Counted from the first letter of the stretch, positions 18,825 to 28,497 are shown. The stretch: DNA of 52,306 bases from Ignavibacteria bacterium RBG_16_34_14 (GCA_001802865.1 MHAF01000085.1:1-52306), one strand, 5' to 3'. The notes: generated from the sequence alone by a model not told the origin. Translations and numbers: made by a program.

Positions 18825-19814
18825 TCAGGATTCCAGTAATTTATTTTTATTAAAAACATTATAAGTGCCACGCAGCTTTCTGTAAATATAAAGAATAATA
18901 TTTTTCACACTAAAAGGTCTTGATAATGTACCATGAGGATCGAAAGAGCTATCTATTGCATGAACCTGTTTTTTTAGTTCATCAAGATATTTAATATACG
19001 GCTTATAAAAAATATCGAGCACATTTTTGCTAAGTTTTCTTCTTCCCAGTTCAACAATATTATTTTTATAGAATCTTAAGTAATGGAAATGATAAAAAAT
19101 CACTTCAAATCTTTGTCCGGTTGATTTTTCAATTACAATAATTTTATTATTCTTCTTTTCAAATTCATACTGCTGAATATTCCATGCTGCAAGTCCTCCT
19201 CCGGGATGTTTCATAACGTACACACCTTCAAACCTTTCAGTCCAGTCATCAAGATAAAGCTGATCACCAAACTTTCCATCTTCAAAACGATTATAGCACC
19301 ATTCAATACACCTTTCTCTCCACCAGCGGAGAGCTTTCAAACCATTTTCATTATTCTTAAAAGTAATGAACTGTACACAATATTTACCGCTCTTTATTTC
19401 TTTATTATACTCAGGTGAATAACGATGCTCTGTTATAAGAATTGAATCATTCCCAATTTCATCAAAAATTGGTTTAGGTGATGAGTAAAAGAAAATATCA
19501 GCATCAATATAAGTGCAGCTTTCAACATTGTACTTTTTAAGTATATATAAAATTGTTGAGGAAGTTGCTGTCCAGCAATATTCACCTTTCGTTCTTGTTG
19601 GTTTTACTTTTAATAGTTCCTCATCTTCAAATTCTTTCAAAGAAATAATTGTTGCTTTAGAAAGTTTAAGCTGTTTAAGAACATTATATGCAATTTCATC
19701 AAACGCAAAAATGAACAGATGAAAATTCTCACAATATTTTTCCAGACAATGATAAAGAGCTAATCCTTTTGTAAGATAATTTGAATCGAAGAGTGTGCAG
19801 AAGTTATAAATCAT
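18825..19814 (-). CDS. Putative GT-A glycosyltransferase (family 8-like)
   Basis: A 329-residue soluble protein with a GT-A nucleotide-sugar fold. It opens with FCTLFDSNYLTKGLALYHCL, as in family 8-like transferases, and has the metal-binding DxD in YIDADIFFYS near residue 105. Tryptophan-rich RWWRERCIEWC and the FGDQLYLDDW and HPGGGLAAWN motifs follow. Many such proteins in O-antigen and capsule loci are annotated only as hypothetical. It overlaps the upstream methyltransferase stop by 11 bases and abuts the ketoisomerase, so it is part of the same transcript. Sugar and acceptor are unknown. Confidence 0.75.
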   Translation of the reverse strand: MIYNFCTLFDSNYLTKGLALYHCLEKYCENFHLFIFAFDEIAYNVLKQLKLSKATIISLKEFEDEELLKVKPTRTKGEYCWTATSSTILYILKKYNVESCTYIDADIFFYSSPKPIFDEIGNDSILITEHRYSPEYNKEIKSGKYCVQFITFKNNENGLKALRWWRERCIEWCYNRFEDGKFGDQLYLDDWTERFEGVYVMKHPGGGLAAWNIQQYEFEKKNNKIIVIEKSTGQRFEVIFYHFHYLRFYKNNIVELGRRKLSKNVLDIFYKPYIKYLDELKKQVHAIDSSFDPHGTLSRPFSVKNIILYIYRKLRGTYNVFNKNKLLES

Positions 19815-20529
19815 TAACTTTCTTTGCCAGAATTATATTATCCAAATAAAGATCTTTATTAGAAGGAAAGATTTTTGAAGAAATGATTCCGATGACATTT
19901 AAAGGAAACATTATTAAAACTATTACAATGTTTCTAATTACTCTTACCTTCGAAGAAATTTTATAAAGATATCCATTTATTAATTGAACAATCACACTAA
20001 AATCAGGAGCAATTTTTTTCTGTTCAATAACCGTAAATCCTTTTTTCTCAAGAACAGATTTAATACCAAAGGATGAGTAGCGAGCAAAATCAAAAGGCTG
20101 TTCGTGCTCATCCCAAACAAAAGGAACCGTCATAAGCAAAGTTCCATCTTTTTTTAAAACTCTGTTTATTTCAAACAAAAAATTATCCGGGTTAAAAACA
20201 TGCTCAAAAACCTGGTTGGTTACAATAGAATCAAACTCATTATTAGGGAAAGGAAATTTTTTACCATCATAAAAATAATCTGCTTTGGCAACTTCACGAT
20301 GAATAGTAGTTTCAACCTCTAAACCAATGTATTCTGTTGAGTTAAAATATTTTTCATAAGGTTTGGTTCCACAGCCAACATCAAGGGTTCTGCCTGTAAT
20401 ATTCTTTCCCATTTCTCTAATACTGTTTAGTAAACCTTTTCGTGCAATGTAAAATGGGTTTATTATTAATCCGATCACTCCTGGCTCAAACTGTTCTTTT
20501 ATAATTAATTTTTGGAGTCTTTTAATCAT
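19804..20529 (-). CDS. Class I SAM methyltransferase (Methyltransf_11 type)
   Basis: A 241-residue SAM methyltransferase with motif I LDVGCGTKPYE (49–59), an acidic residue after GLEVE, and motif IV/V regions IVTNQVFEHV and INRVLKKDGTLLMTVPF. A C-terminal hydrophobic stretch (VRNIVIVLIMFPLNVIGII) suggests membrane attachment. Its ATG overlaps the stop of the upstream methyltransferase gene by 4 bases (ATGA). It probably methylates a sugar or lipid-linked glycan. Confidence 0.82.
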   Translation of the reverse strand: MIKRLQKLIIKEQFEPGVIGLIINPFYIARKGLLNSIREMGKNITGRTLDVGCGTKPYEKYFNSTEYIGLEVETTIHREVAKADYFYDGKKFPFPNNEFDSIVTNQVFEHVFNPDNFLFEINRVLKKDGTLLMTVPFVWDEHEQPFDFARYSSFGIKSVLEKKGFTVIEQKKIAPDFSVIVQLINGYLYKISSKVRVIRNIVIVLIMFPLNVIGIISSKIFPSNKDLYLDNIILAKKVNDL

Positions 20530-21176
20530 ACTTTGGTAAGAAGAAAGATTGGAATTCCACTAAACAAGTTGGGAAAATTTCCAGTAAAAAATTTCTGAAC
20601 AGAATTTTTTGAGGTGACATCTTTTCTATCAATGATCTTCAGTCCACTTACATAATTAACCAATTCATAAAAATCTTTGATTGAAAACTGGTGAATATGG
20701 CCTGTATTAAACCAGGTATGATTTGGAAGCATTGGTTTGGGCATTCTTCCATTAAAAAAAAGATCAATTCTGTTCTTGTAAAATGCGAAATTAGGAAAAG
20801 ATATTATCTGATATTTTGAAATCCTTTTCATCTCTTTCAGAAGTACTTCCGGGTACATTACCATCTGCATAGTTACATTGCAAACAGAATAGTCAAATGA
20901 ATCGTCCTCAACTTTAAGTGGTTTATCAATCTCGCCTTTGTCAGCTTTAAGTCCCTTCTTTCGGCAAATTTCAATTGCAGATTCGGAAACATCAATTCCA
21001 TACACTCCAGCATGCTTTTCGTTAACAAGCTTTTTCATCAATGTTCCGTTTCCGCAGCCAAGATCAATTACTTTAGAATTTGGTTTAATAAAATCAATAA
21101 TATATTTATATTCTTCTCTTTCTTCAGACTCAAAAGAAGAGTAATCATAATTACGGTTATCAATGTAATTGTACAT
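20526..21176 (-). CDS. Class I SAM methyltransferase (MetW-like)
   Basis: A 216-residue SAM methyltransferase. Motif I is VIDLGCGNGT (36–45), followed by YGIDVSESAIE and DYSVCNVTMQM. The latter half (FPNFAFYKNRIDLFFNGRMP, NHTWFNTGHIHQFS) resembles MetW-type proteins. It is the first of two tightly coupled methyltransferases in the glycan cluster. The substrate is not evident. Confidence 0.82.
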   Translation of the reverse strand: MYNYIDNRNYDYSSFESEEREEYKYIIDFIKPNSKVIDLGCGNGTLMKKLVNEKHAGVYGIDVSESAIEICRKKGLKADKGEIDKPLKVEDDSFDYSVCNVTMQMVMYPEVLLKEMKRISKYQIISFPNFAFYKNRIDLFFNGRMPKPMLPNHTWFNTGHIHQFSIKDFYELVNYVSGLKIIDRKDVTSKNSVQKFFTGNFPNLFSGIPIFLLTKV

Positions 21177-21240
21177 AGGTTAGATGCAAATATAAGTATT
21201 ATTGGTAATATGGAGGATCTAGATTGAAGTTGAAAAAGCT

Positions 21241-22158
21241 TTACCTAAGAGGATAAATTATTTTTTTAATTTGACTTTCAACCCTTTTTAATCCTCTGTT
21301 AAATAAATTTAGTTTTATTGATCTGAAATATTCTTCAAATATTTTTCTTGCTTCAATATTTTCTGAAATTTTTATTTTATCTATTTTAATAGGGATTTCG
21401 GATAAATCAGAATCAAAAGCTTTTGTTGATTGCACATGTGTTCCTAAACCTTCTGTGCCTATATTCTTAACTAACGATCTTCCCGGATATAGAGTCAGTT
21501 TCTCATTTACAAATGCTGAAGCATACCATTTTATAGCCCACGAGTCAATTTCACCCTTAATCTGCTGCTTAAGCATCTTGATGTAATTATAACTTTCATT
21601 AAAATCAAATTCTCTTTCGAGATTTCCTCTCATTATCTGTTTTAACAACCGCTCTGCACTATCTTGGTATAAACTCCAACCTCGGTTCCATGTAGCCCAA
21701 CCCCAACAGTCAGCTCCTCTTAAAAAAAAAGTTTCAGGCAATTTTTCTTTAACTGGATAAACATATCCGTGTATACTTATAACATCTTTTTCAGATTCGT
21801 ATAAGCGCAACGCCTCATTCATATATTTTAGAAAGAAGGCGGAAAGGAAAAGATCATCTTCGAGTACTATCGCTTTTCCATACCTTTCAACTATTTCCGT
21901 AACTCCAGATGTAATTGATTTTGCAAGACCTTTATTTATCTGACTTTCCTTAATAACAACATTCTTATATCCATTTATCGTCTTTAAATATTCTCTTACT
22001 TCAGAAACTGATTTCTTATCTTTTTGGGATTTAGGAGCATCAGAGTAAATAAATAATTCGCTTTCTTTTGCTAAACTATTTTTACTTAATGAGTCAATAG
22101 TTTGCTTAGTATATCGCGGACGATTATAGACAAATAAAATTATTGGAGCTAAATTCAT
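21241..22158 (-). CDS. Glycosyltransferase (GT-A, family 2 / GNT-I-like)
   Basis: A 305-residue GT-A glycosyltransferase. It has PIILFVYNRPRYTKQTIDSL at the N-terminus, the metal/nucleotide motif VLEDDLFLS near residue 96, and GADCWGWATWNRGW, which is characteristic of this capsule-locus subfamily. A decayed tandem relative lies at 24459–25274 on the same strand. It probably adds a sugar to the surface glycan; specificity is unknown. Confidence 0.85.
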   Translation of the reverse strand: MNLAPIILFVYNRPRYTKQTIDSLSKNSLAKESELFIYSDAPKSQKDKKSVSEVREYLKTINGYKNVVIKESQINKGLAKSITSGVTEIVERYGKAIVLEDDLFLSAFFLKYMNEALRLYESEKDVISIHGYVYPVKEKLPETFFLRGADCWGWATWNRGWSLYQDSAERLLKQIMRGNLEREFDFNESYNYIKMLKQQIKGEIDSWAIKWYASAFVNEKLTLYPGRSLVKNIGTEGLGTHVQSTKAFDSDLSEIPIKIDKIKISENIEARKIFEEYFRSIKLNLFNRGLKRVESQIKKIIYPLR

Positions 22159-22246
22159 TTAAAAGAATAAACGTCTAATATAGATTCTAAGATTATACAG
22201 ATTAGCTGTAAATATAAAAATAATTAAAGATAAGAGTGACATAAAA

Positions 22247-22270
22247 AAGCCCTATTGGAGAATAGGGCTT
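22247..22270 (-). terminator. Intrinsic terminator after β-propeller lipoprotein gene
   Basis: AAGCCCTATT-ggag-AATAGGGCTT is a perfect 10-bp stem with a 4-base loop, followed on the − strand by TTTTATG. It lies 20 bases beyond the lipoprotein stop. It splits the − strand glycan cluster into at least two transcription units. Confidence 0.85.
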
Positions 22271-22290
22271 GAAAAACTTCTACTTAATTT

Positions 22291-23601
22291 TTAATTACCG
22301 AACTTTCGTATAAAACCAATACTAGAATTATAAGTATTGGAGTGACCACCACTGTAATAAATACGGTATTCATTATTCAACTTAATAAAATTTGGATATG
22401 CAATGTCACGGTAAGCCCAGTTATTGCTAGTCTGTTCTTTTGTAAAGAATGGATTAGAATTACTTTTATTCCAAATAAAACCATCAGTTGATGTTGCCAT
22501 TCCAAAGGCATTAGCTGTAGTATTCATATAAACCATTTTAAATAAGTTATTTTCATAAATAACTGATGGATAATAAATTCCAGATCCTTCCCATTCTTGC
22601 GAGTTTGTTAGTATAGGATTATTTGAATTTTTTACCCAATTTACGCCATCACTTGATACAGCCATACCGATATTGTGAAAATGATAGCTGTTTGGATTTC
22701 GGAAAGTATAATACATTAGATACTGGTTATTTATTTTTAATACTGAACCTGGATGTAGCTGTGGCTCATTATAATCTCCCATGCAAACAGGAGTAGAATG
22801 TTTTGTCCAATTAACTCCATCTGTTGAAGTTGCTAACCCGATGTGCCAATATCCATAAGGATCACTATTTCCTTCATAATACATTAAGTAGCTGTTTCCA
22901 TCCTTTATTACACAACCAACACCTACTGAATAATCATCCCAACTCCCAATTTCTCCTGGAGTTAAAACAAGAGAATTGCTGCTTGTCCAATTAATTCCAT
23001 TTTCTGATTCGGCATAACCTACATTTGCAACAGCAGAATAAAAAAGGTTATTGTACCACATTTTATATGTATTTTCTTCTTTAATAATCGTTCCTTCTAC
23101 AACAGCAATCGGATTAAAAGGACTATTTTCAATGGTAAAGACAGGATTATTAACATAATCTACCCAATTCGATGATGTTCCCCAATTAACAAAAATATAA
23201 ATACTGCCAGTGCCATTACCAGTTGGGACTAAAGTTAAACTAACCTGAGTTAATATTCCAGCAAGCACCTCAATATCAGTTTCACCCGTATATATAACCA
23301 CTCCTAGGGAATCTTTTGCATCAACCTTCAGGTGCCAATCTCCGGCAGAGACTTCTTCAAAAGTAATATCGGCTGAAGTTGATGATACAATATTAAGGAC
23401 ACCATAAAGTGTATCGTATCCTTCACGTGTGAGAAAGGCTTCAACTAATACAACTTCAGCAGGTGCATTTGCTTTATCTATCTTTAATGAGACTTTACCA
23501 AGTTCTAAATTTATCGGATTGGTCGTTACAGGAATTTCATTTGAACACTGAATAATCAAAAGAGAGGCCGCAAGAACACAAAAATAAAGTAACTTTTTCA
23601 T
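22291..23601 (-). CDS. Exported five-bladed β-propeller protein (GH43/GH130-like fold)
   Basis: A 436-residue exported protein. A signal sequence runs to Cys19; the −1 residue is Gln, which departs from the usual lipobox, so lipidation is uncertain. Residues about 25–130 form an Ig-like/carrier-type domain ending in FVNWG. The rest has five repeats of the type YKMWYNN … GYAESxNGINW, matching the arabinanase/GH43-GH130 β-propeller superfamily. I cannot find a clear catalytic acid set by eye, so carbohydrate binding is as likely as hydrolysis. The ribosome-binding site GAAAGGGG precedes the ATG. It sits inside the glycan cluster with its own strong terminator. Confidence 0.75.
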   Translation of the reverse strand: MKKLLYFCVLAASLLIIQCSNEIPVTTNPINLELGKVSLKIDKANAPAEVVLVEAFLTREGYDTLYGVLNIVSSTSADITFEEVSAGDWHLKVDAKDSLGVVIYTGETDIEVLAGILTQVSLTLVPTGNGTGSIYIFVNWGTSSNWVDYVNNPVFTIENSPFNPIAVVEGTIIKEENTYKMWYNNLFYSAVANVGYAESENGINWTSSNSLVLTPGEIGSWDDYSVGVGCVIKDGNSYLMYYEGNSDPYGYWHIGLATSTDGVNWTKHSTPVCMGDYNEPQLHPGSVLKINNQYLMYYTFRNPNSYHFHNIGMAVSSDGVNWVKNSNNPILTNSQEWEGSGIYYPSVIYENNLFKMVYMNTTANAFGMATSTDGFIWNKSNSNPFFTKEQTSNNWAYRDIAYPNFIKLNNEYRIYYSGGHSNTYNSSIGFIRKFGN

Positions 23602-23673
23602 ACTACCCCTTTCATTTGAAATTTAATTTTTTCTTTGTAAGAAATTAAATATTTAAATCCTAAAACACAATAG

Positions 23674-24462
23674 CTATTTTATAATTAATGTTTGCAGGGA
23701 AGCAACTGTTTCCAATTGTAAAAAGTAGAGATCGCAATTCACATTAGTATTATCTTCCAATTCCCTTAAACTCCGCAATTTTTCATCCAGGAAATAAAAA
23801 ACCTCGTAATCCATACTTCTTAACAGATTAATAATTAATTCCCTGTTTCGTTTTGAGCATATTTCAATCTGAAGCGTTGGTTTAAATTTTTGAAGGATTT
23901 CAATAAACTCCGGGATTACTTTATCTTCATATCCCTCGACATCACATTTAATAAAATGAAGCTCTTTAAGATTACCGAAAATTGTTTGCGGACGATGAAT
24001 TTTAACTTTATACCTATTACTTAATTTATCTTCACTTGACGAAAGAATTTTTGTGTATCCAAAGTGAACGAGTCCGTCAACTTCAGGTGTCCCCATTTCA
24101 ATTTCTTCATCATCAGTATTCCCTAAAGCAAAAGGAATTATTTCAACTCGGTTTTCAATTTTGTATCGTTGAAGATTTTTTCTTAGTACATTCCTGAAAA
24201 GTTCAACCGGTTCAACCGCAAAAACTTTACCCGATTCACTGACCAGTTCAGCTAATGGTACGCTATAATATCCAATGTTAGCACCGATGTCTATACAAGT
24301 ATTGCCTTCAGAAACAAACTTGCTTAACAGATACATTTCAGGATACTTTTTCCTTGCTTTACCCGAATGATACATTTTCAAAAATACATTACTGACAAGT
24401 GAAAGATATAGCTTATCACCCAAAGCTTTAAGAAGGGCTCTACGTACAATACGATTAATCAT
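23674..24462 (-). CDS. FkbM-family methyltransferase
   Basis: A 262-residue FkbM-type O-methyltransferase. Motif I is CIDIGANIGYYS (56–67), with AVEPVELFRNVL following and FIKCDVEGYE, the FkbM signature with the acidic residue, near residue 170. Such enzymes often methylate sugars of surface polysaccharides. Its ATG overlaps the stop of the degraded glycosyltransferase copy upstream (ATGA), showing the two were once translationally coupled. Confidence 0.88.
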   Translation of the reverse strand: MINRIVRRALLKALGDKLYLSLVSNVFLKMYHSGKARKKYPEMYLLSKFVSEGNTCIDIGANIGYYSVPLAELVSESGKVFAVEPVELFRNVLRKNLQRYKIENRVEIIPFALGNTDDEEIEMGTPEVDGLVHFGYTKILSSSEDKLSNRYKVKIHRPQTIFGNLKELHFIKCDVEGYEDKVIPEFIEILQKFKPTLQIEICSKRNRELIINLLRSMDYEVFYFLDEKLRSLRELEDNTNVNCDLYFLQLETVASLQTLIIK

Positions 24463-25274
24463 TTTAGAATTTTTCTAAATCCTTTTTTTATATAGCCTGG
24501 ATTAATTGATTTGAAATATTCTTCAAAAAGTTTTTTTGCTTCATCATTTTCTTCCATTTCTATTTTCTTAACATCAACTGGAATCTCAGACACTCAACAT
24601 CAAAATCATTCGTTTCTTCGAAATGAGTGCTACTTCCAGTAGTACCAATATTTCTCACTAATGATTTTCCCGGATAGAGAGTAAGTCTATTATTAATGAA
24701 AGCAGATGTATTCCATTTTAGTGCCCATGAGTCGATCGCACCTCTATTTGGTTCTCAAGCATTTTTGTATATGGATAACTTCCGTTAAGATCAAATTCAT
24801 TTTGCAGTTACCTTTTTTATTTCCCTTAATAGTTTTTGCGCATCATCCTCAAAAAGATTCCATCCCCTTTTCCATGTTGCTCAGCCCCAGCAGTCAGCAC
24901 CTTTAAGAAAAAAGGTTTCAGGTAGTTTTTTCTTTACCGGATAAACATAGCTATGAATGCTTATCACTTTTTCTTCATTTGCATAAAGAGTTAGGGCTTC
25001 ATTCATATATTTCAGAAAATAAGGAGAAAGTTCGAGATCGTCTTCAAAAATAATTACTTTACCAAATTCTTTAATTATTTCCGTAATTCCTAAAGTAACT
25101 GATACTGCTAGTCCTTTATTTACCTGACTCTCATGTATCTCAATATTTCGTAAACATCGGAATAAATAAATAACTCGCTCTCATCAGACAAATAATTTTT
25201 TAACTAGGACTCTAATATTTTTTTAGTGTGAAGAGGCCTGTCATATACGAAAAGATTATGGGAGTTTTATTCAC
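24459..25274 (-). pseudogene. Decayed glycosyltransferase, paralogue of the 21241–22158 gene
   Basis: On the − strand this stretch follows the intact gene at 21241–22158 from a GTG start (NKTPIIF) to the C-terminus (GYIKKGFRKILK). It is broken by several frameshifts and stops. A TAG lies at 25204–25206. A TGA at 24881–24883 replaces the second Trp codon of GADCWGWATW. It is about 100 bases shorter than the intact copy, so small deletions have occurred as well. The final TGA overlaps the FkbM ATG. This is a clear pseudogene unless the assembly is poor here. Confidence 0.88.
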
Positions 25275-25287
25275 TTATAATTTTAAT

Positions 25288-26439
25288 TTACAGTTTAGAA
25301 TTTTTATTAATTTTTTCTTCATATAAATAAGATAATGCTCTTTGGACTATCCAACGATGAGATTCTATTCTTATATTATGCAGAAGAAGCAAAAATTTTT
25401 CTTCTTCATTTTTTTTTTGAAATAATTTTTGATAAATAATCCTCAATAAACTATACAAAAAACTGTTTGAATTTAAACCATTCATGGCTGTCGCATAATA
25501 TTTTTTGTAACGAGTATTCCATAATTCAACTGCAATTTCAGTTATTCTTTGCATGTAGTCATTATTTATTAATTTCTTCTGTAAAGAGTTTACGTATTCG
25601 CTGTATGTCCCATCATTATTTAAATAAACCTCTTCATTTTCCCTGAAGATTGGTATTACTTTATAATTTACAATAGATGAATTTTCAACATCAAGTGAGA
25701 TTATAAAACTCCTGTTCCATTCGGGGTTGTTACTTTTCATATCGAAATAAAAATTACCTAAACTGTAAAAAATTAATTTCTCTTTATAGAACTCCCATCC
25801 TTGGGGAATATGCGGATGATGCCCTATAATAATATCGGCTCCCAAATCTATAACTTGCTTATATCTCATTCGCCATTCAGGCAAAGGGAGTTCTATTTCT
25901 TCTACTCCAGCATGAATTTGCACAATTAAGAAATCAACTTTCTTCTTTGATTCTGAAATAATTCTGTTGACAAGAGTATGATTTATCCAGGCATATCCTG
26001 CATTATTCTCCTTTGTTTCCGAGAGACTTCCAAATTCGGCTTCACAATAAGATAAAAATCCGATTTTGAGATGCCCTAATGGAAATACAACCAATTGGTA
26101 AGCCTTATCAAAATTCTCGCCTGCTCCAACAGTCAGGACGTCCTTAAAATCCTCAAGGGTTTTTTTAAGACCTTCATACCCGTAATCATATATATGATTA
26201 TTAGCTAAGCTTATAATATTGAAACCAACATTTTTAACAAGAGAAGTAGAATTCTCCGACTGCTCAAGATAACTTCCAGTTTTAGGAATTTTCTTACCGG
26301 ATTCAGATTTTACAGGGCCTTCAAAATTACATACTTTTAAATCATGTAAGTTGATTAAATCCTTAAGGGTGTCGGAAACAATTCTCTGTTTACTACTCTT
26401 TATAAAAATATCACCAGCAAAAAGTATTTTCCATTTCAT
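25288..26439 (-). CDS. CapA-family protein (PgsA/CapA metallophosphatase-like)
   Basis: A 383-residue CapA-family protein. The fold is that of calcineurin-like phosphoesterases: FAGDIFI at the start, CNFEGPV (37–43), SLANNHIYDYG (77–87), IIGHHPHIPQGWE and FYSLGNFYFD. CapA proteins take part in poly-γ-glutamate or capsule production. No CapB/CapC ligase is present here, so a glycan-processing role within this cluster is more likely. No signal peptide is seen, which is unlike PgsA of Bacillus. It lies 4 bases after the upstream CapK/PaaK-like gene. Confidence 0.85.
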   Translation of the reverse strand: MKWKILFAGDIFIKSSKQRIVSDTLKDLINLHDLKVCNFEGPVKSESGKKIPKTGSYLEQSENSTSLVKNVGFNIISLANNHIYDYGYEGLKKTLEDFKDVLTVGAGENFDKAYQLVVFPLGHLKIGFLSYCEAEFGSLSETKENNAGYAWINHTLVNRIISESKKKVDFLIVQIHAGVEEIELPLPEWRMRYKQVIDLGADIIIGHHPHIPQGWEFYKEKLIFYSLGNFYFDMKSNNPEWNRSFIISLDVENSSIVNYKVIPIFRENEEVYLNNDGTYSEYVNSLQKKLINNDYMQRITEIAVELWNTRYKKYYATAMNGLNSNSFLYSLLRIIYQKLFQKKNEEEKFLLLLHNIRIESHRWIVQRALSYLYEEKINKNSKL

Positions 26440-26443
26440 AATA

Positions 26444-27826
26444 TTAAACCTGTTTACACTTCTGAATAAGGAAAAGTTTTTTGCCGCTCCGGGTCAAGCT
26501 AATGTTCTCAGTGTAATTAAATTTAATATCAATTTCAGCAATACTTTGAATTTTATTTTCAATCTCTTTCTCATCAGAATTAGTATAGTCATCTCCCTTT
26601 ACAATATTAATTTCTATTGAACCCGGCATTTCTTGTATAATCTGCCAGTGCTTTATGCTTTTAAAAGCTCTGAAATGCTGTCCAAAAATGAGTGCCGTGA
26701 GATAATGTTTGTTATTATTTTTGTCCAAAATATAATCCTGAGTTCTCCCAAGTATTTTTTCAAATTTAACAATACCTCCTTTTCTCCAGGAAACCTTTGC
26801 CCTATCACTGGTTTTGTATCTTATGAAGGGTTGAGCATAATTATTAATTGATGTAGCAATAATTTCTCCTTCTTCTCCGGGAAGTGCATCTTCACCATTA
26901 TCGTTGATGACTTCAACATATCCATACATCGGCGAAGATCTATATTCATAAGAGGAGCCATCGGTGTAACAGAAAACCGTTTTTTCTCCTTGTCCATATT
27001 CCAGAAAAACCTTTGTCTTAAAAGCTTCTTCAATATTTTTCCTCTGATCCCCGGAACAATATTCTGCTGTCAAATTCATTCCTTTTACAGAAAAATTTAA
27101 ATTTATTTTTTTTTCCAAAATGTAGAGAGCTAATGAATTAAAGAATGAGGCGTACCCTCTGAAGATCGCTGGTTTTAATTCAACAATTTTATCTATGTAA
27201 AATTGGATATTGTCTTTCTTTAAATACAACGCTGAAAATCCCCAATGTCCCCAGATAACACCTTTTGGGTATTTTATCCAGTAAATATTTTTATCTCTTA
27301 ATTGCTTATCTATTTTAATACCGCCGCTGTCTGCAATTAAATCTCCCTGTTTGTATCCCATTAAATTATATAAATATAGGTGGTGGGCATTATCTACAGC
27401 ATCTGTATAATGATCAGAAAAGAATTCGAGTGGTTCACCAGTACTTCCTCCTGAATTTGATTTTCGCAAAAAAATTTTATTTGCATTCTTACTAATAAGG
27501 TCATCAAGATTTGCTTTGATAAGTTCTTTTGTAAGAAAAGGAATTTTCTTAAAATCCACCAAATCATTAATTAATATATTTATTTTGCGAAATAAATTTT
27601 GGTAGTAGATATTATACTCGTTAACTGATTTTAATAATTTTAAAATCCTTTCATCCAGATCTTCTGATTGTTTTTCCAAGGATACATTTTCATTTTTTTT
27701 AAGGTCTTCGGAAATTTTACACTCAAGCTTTATATATTTTCTTTTAATAGTAGCTCTATAAGATAATTTTAAAAGCGGAATTTTACTCAATGCCTTAGCT
27801 ACCTTATCATAAAAAAATATTTTCAT
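26444..27826 (-). CDS. CapK / phenylacetate-CoA-ligase-like adenylating enzyme
   Basis: A 460-residue member of the ANL (acyl/aryl adenylate-forming) superfamily, PaaK/CapK branch. The phosphate-binding loop KSNSGGSTGEPL is at residues 122–133. FLEYGQGEKTVF resembles the adenine-site motif, and a C-terminal PaaK-type domain follows. Such 'CapK' proteins recur in capsule and O-antigen loci, where they may activate an acid for attachment to a sugar. The substrate is unknown. The next gene (CapA-like) starts 4 bases later. Confidence 0.8.
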   Translation of the reverse strand: MKIFFYDKVAKALSKIPLLKLSYRATIKRKYIKLECKISEDLKKNENVSLEKQSEDLDERILKLLKSVNEYNIYYQNLFRKINILINDLVDFKKIPFLTKELIKANLDDLISKNANKIFLRKSNSGGSTGEPLEFFSDHYTDAVDNAHHLYLYNLMGYKQGDLIADSGGIKIDKQLRDKNIYWIKYPKGVIWGHWGFSALYLKKDNIQFYIDKIVELKPAIFRGYASFFNSLALYILEKKINLNFSVKGMNLTAEYCSGDQRKNIEEAFKTKVFLEYGQGEKTVFCYTDGSSYEYRSSPMYGYVEVINDNGEDALPGEEGEIIATSINNYAQPFIRYKTSDRAKVSWRKGGIVKFEKILGRTQDYILDKNNNKHYLTALIFGQHFRAFKSIKHWQIIQEMPGSIEINIVKGDDYTNSDEKEIENKIQSIAEIDIKFNYTENISLTRSGKKLFLIQKCKQV

Positions 27827-27875
27827 TTATGATAATCAGATTTCATTTGAAAAATAAAGATTTTCCGCAATTTCA

Positions 27876-28496
27876 TTACTTCTTCTCGAAATAATATCCA
27901 TTACCATGAAATAGTAATGGTTTAGTTTTTAATGAATTTTCTTCAGCAAACTTTTTTACAGCTTTTCGTACAGGGAATACTCCTTTATCCTGCCAGGTCC
28001 AGTCATCTCCGAATAAAATCCCACCAGTTTTAATTTTTGGCCATGCAGCTTTCAAGTCATCATAACATCCCTGTTCTGAGTGATCCCCATCTATATAAAT
28101 AAAGTCAAAAAAATTATTATTAAAATCCGACAGTGCTTCAATGGACCTTTTTTTACTCACCCTACATTTATTGGAATATCCCTTAAAATTAATATTGAAT
28201 AGGAATTGTTCGTATATATTTTCCACATCAAGTTCTTTTGCTCTTTGAGAATTTGATTGAAGAAGAACTTTCTCCTGATTAAAATCATTCCATTCATTAA
28301 TGTTCCATGTATCAATGCAATATATAACTGAATCAAGATGCTGTAGAAAATTTTCAATAAACCAGATAGCACTTCTTCCTTTCCAACTACCTACTTCGGC
28401 AAATATTAAAGGCTGATCTTTTTTGTATTTCTTATTTAAGATTTTAGACAAAAGCTTCTTGTTTATAAACCAATCTTCACCTAAGTCAAAATTCAT
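27876..28496 (-). CDS. Class I SAM methyltransferase (Methyltransf_24 / CmcI-like)
   Basis: A 206-residue methyltransferase of the cephalosporin-hydroxylase/macrocin-O-methyltransferase-like group. Motif I is EVGSWKGRSA (34–43), then YCIDTWN, and the metal-site-like YIDGDHSEQGCYDDL followed by GGILFGDDW. It likely O-methylates a glycan. Its start codon is one base beyond the flippase stop, so it is in the same transcript. Confidence 0.8.
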   Translation of the reverse strand: MNFDLGEDWFINKKLLSKILNKKYKKDQPLIFAEVGSWKGRSAIWFIENFLQHLDSVIYCIDTWNINEWNDFNQEKVLLQSNSQRAKELDVENIYEQFLFNINFKGYSNKCRVSKKRSIEALSDFNNNFFDFIYIDGDHSEQGCYDDLKAAWPKIKTGGILFGDDWTWQDKGVFPVRKAVKKFAEENSLKTKPLLFHGNGYYFEKK

Positions 28497-28497
28497 C

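Noticed and set aside
25201-25274. Programmed frameshift in the broken glycosyltransferase
   Set aside because: Multiple independent lesions along the copy point to decay, not recoding.
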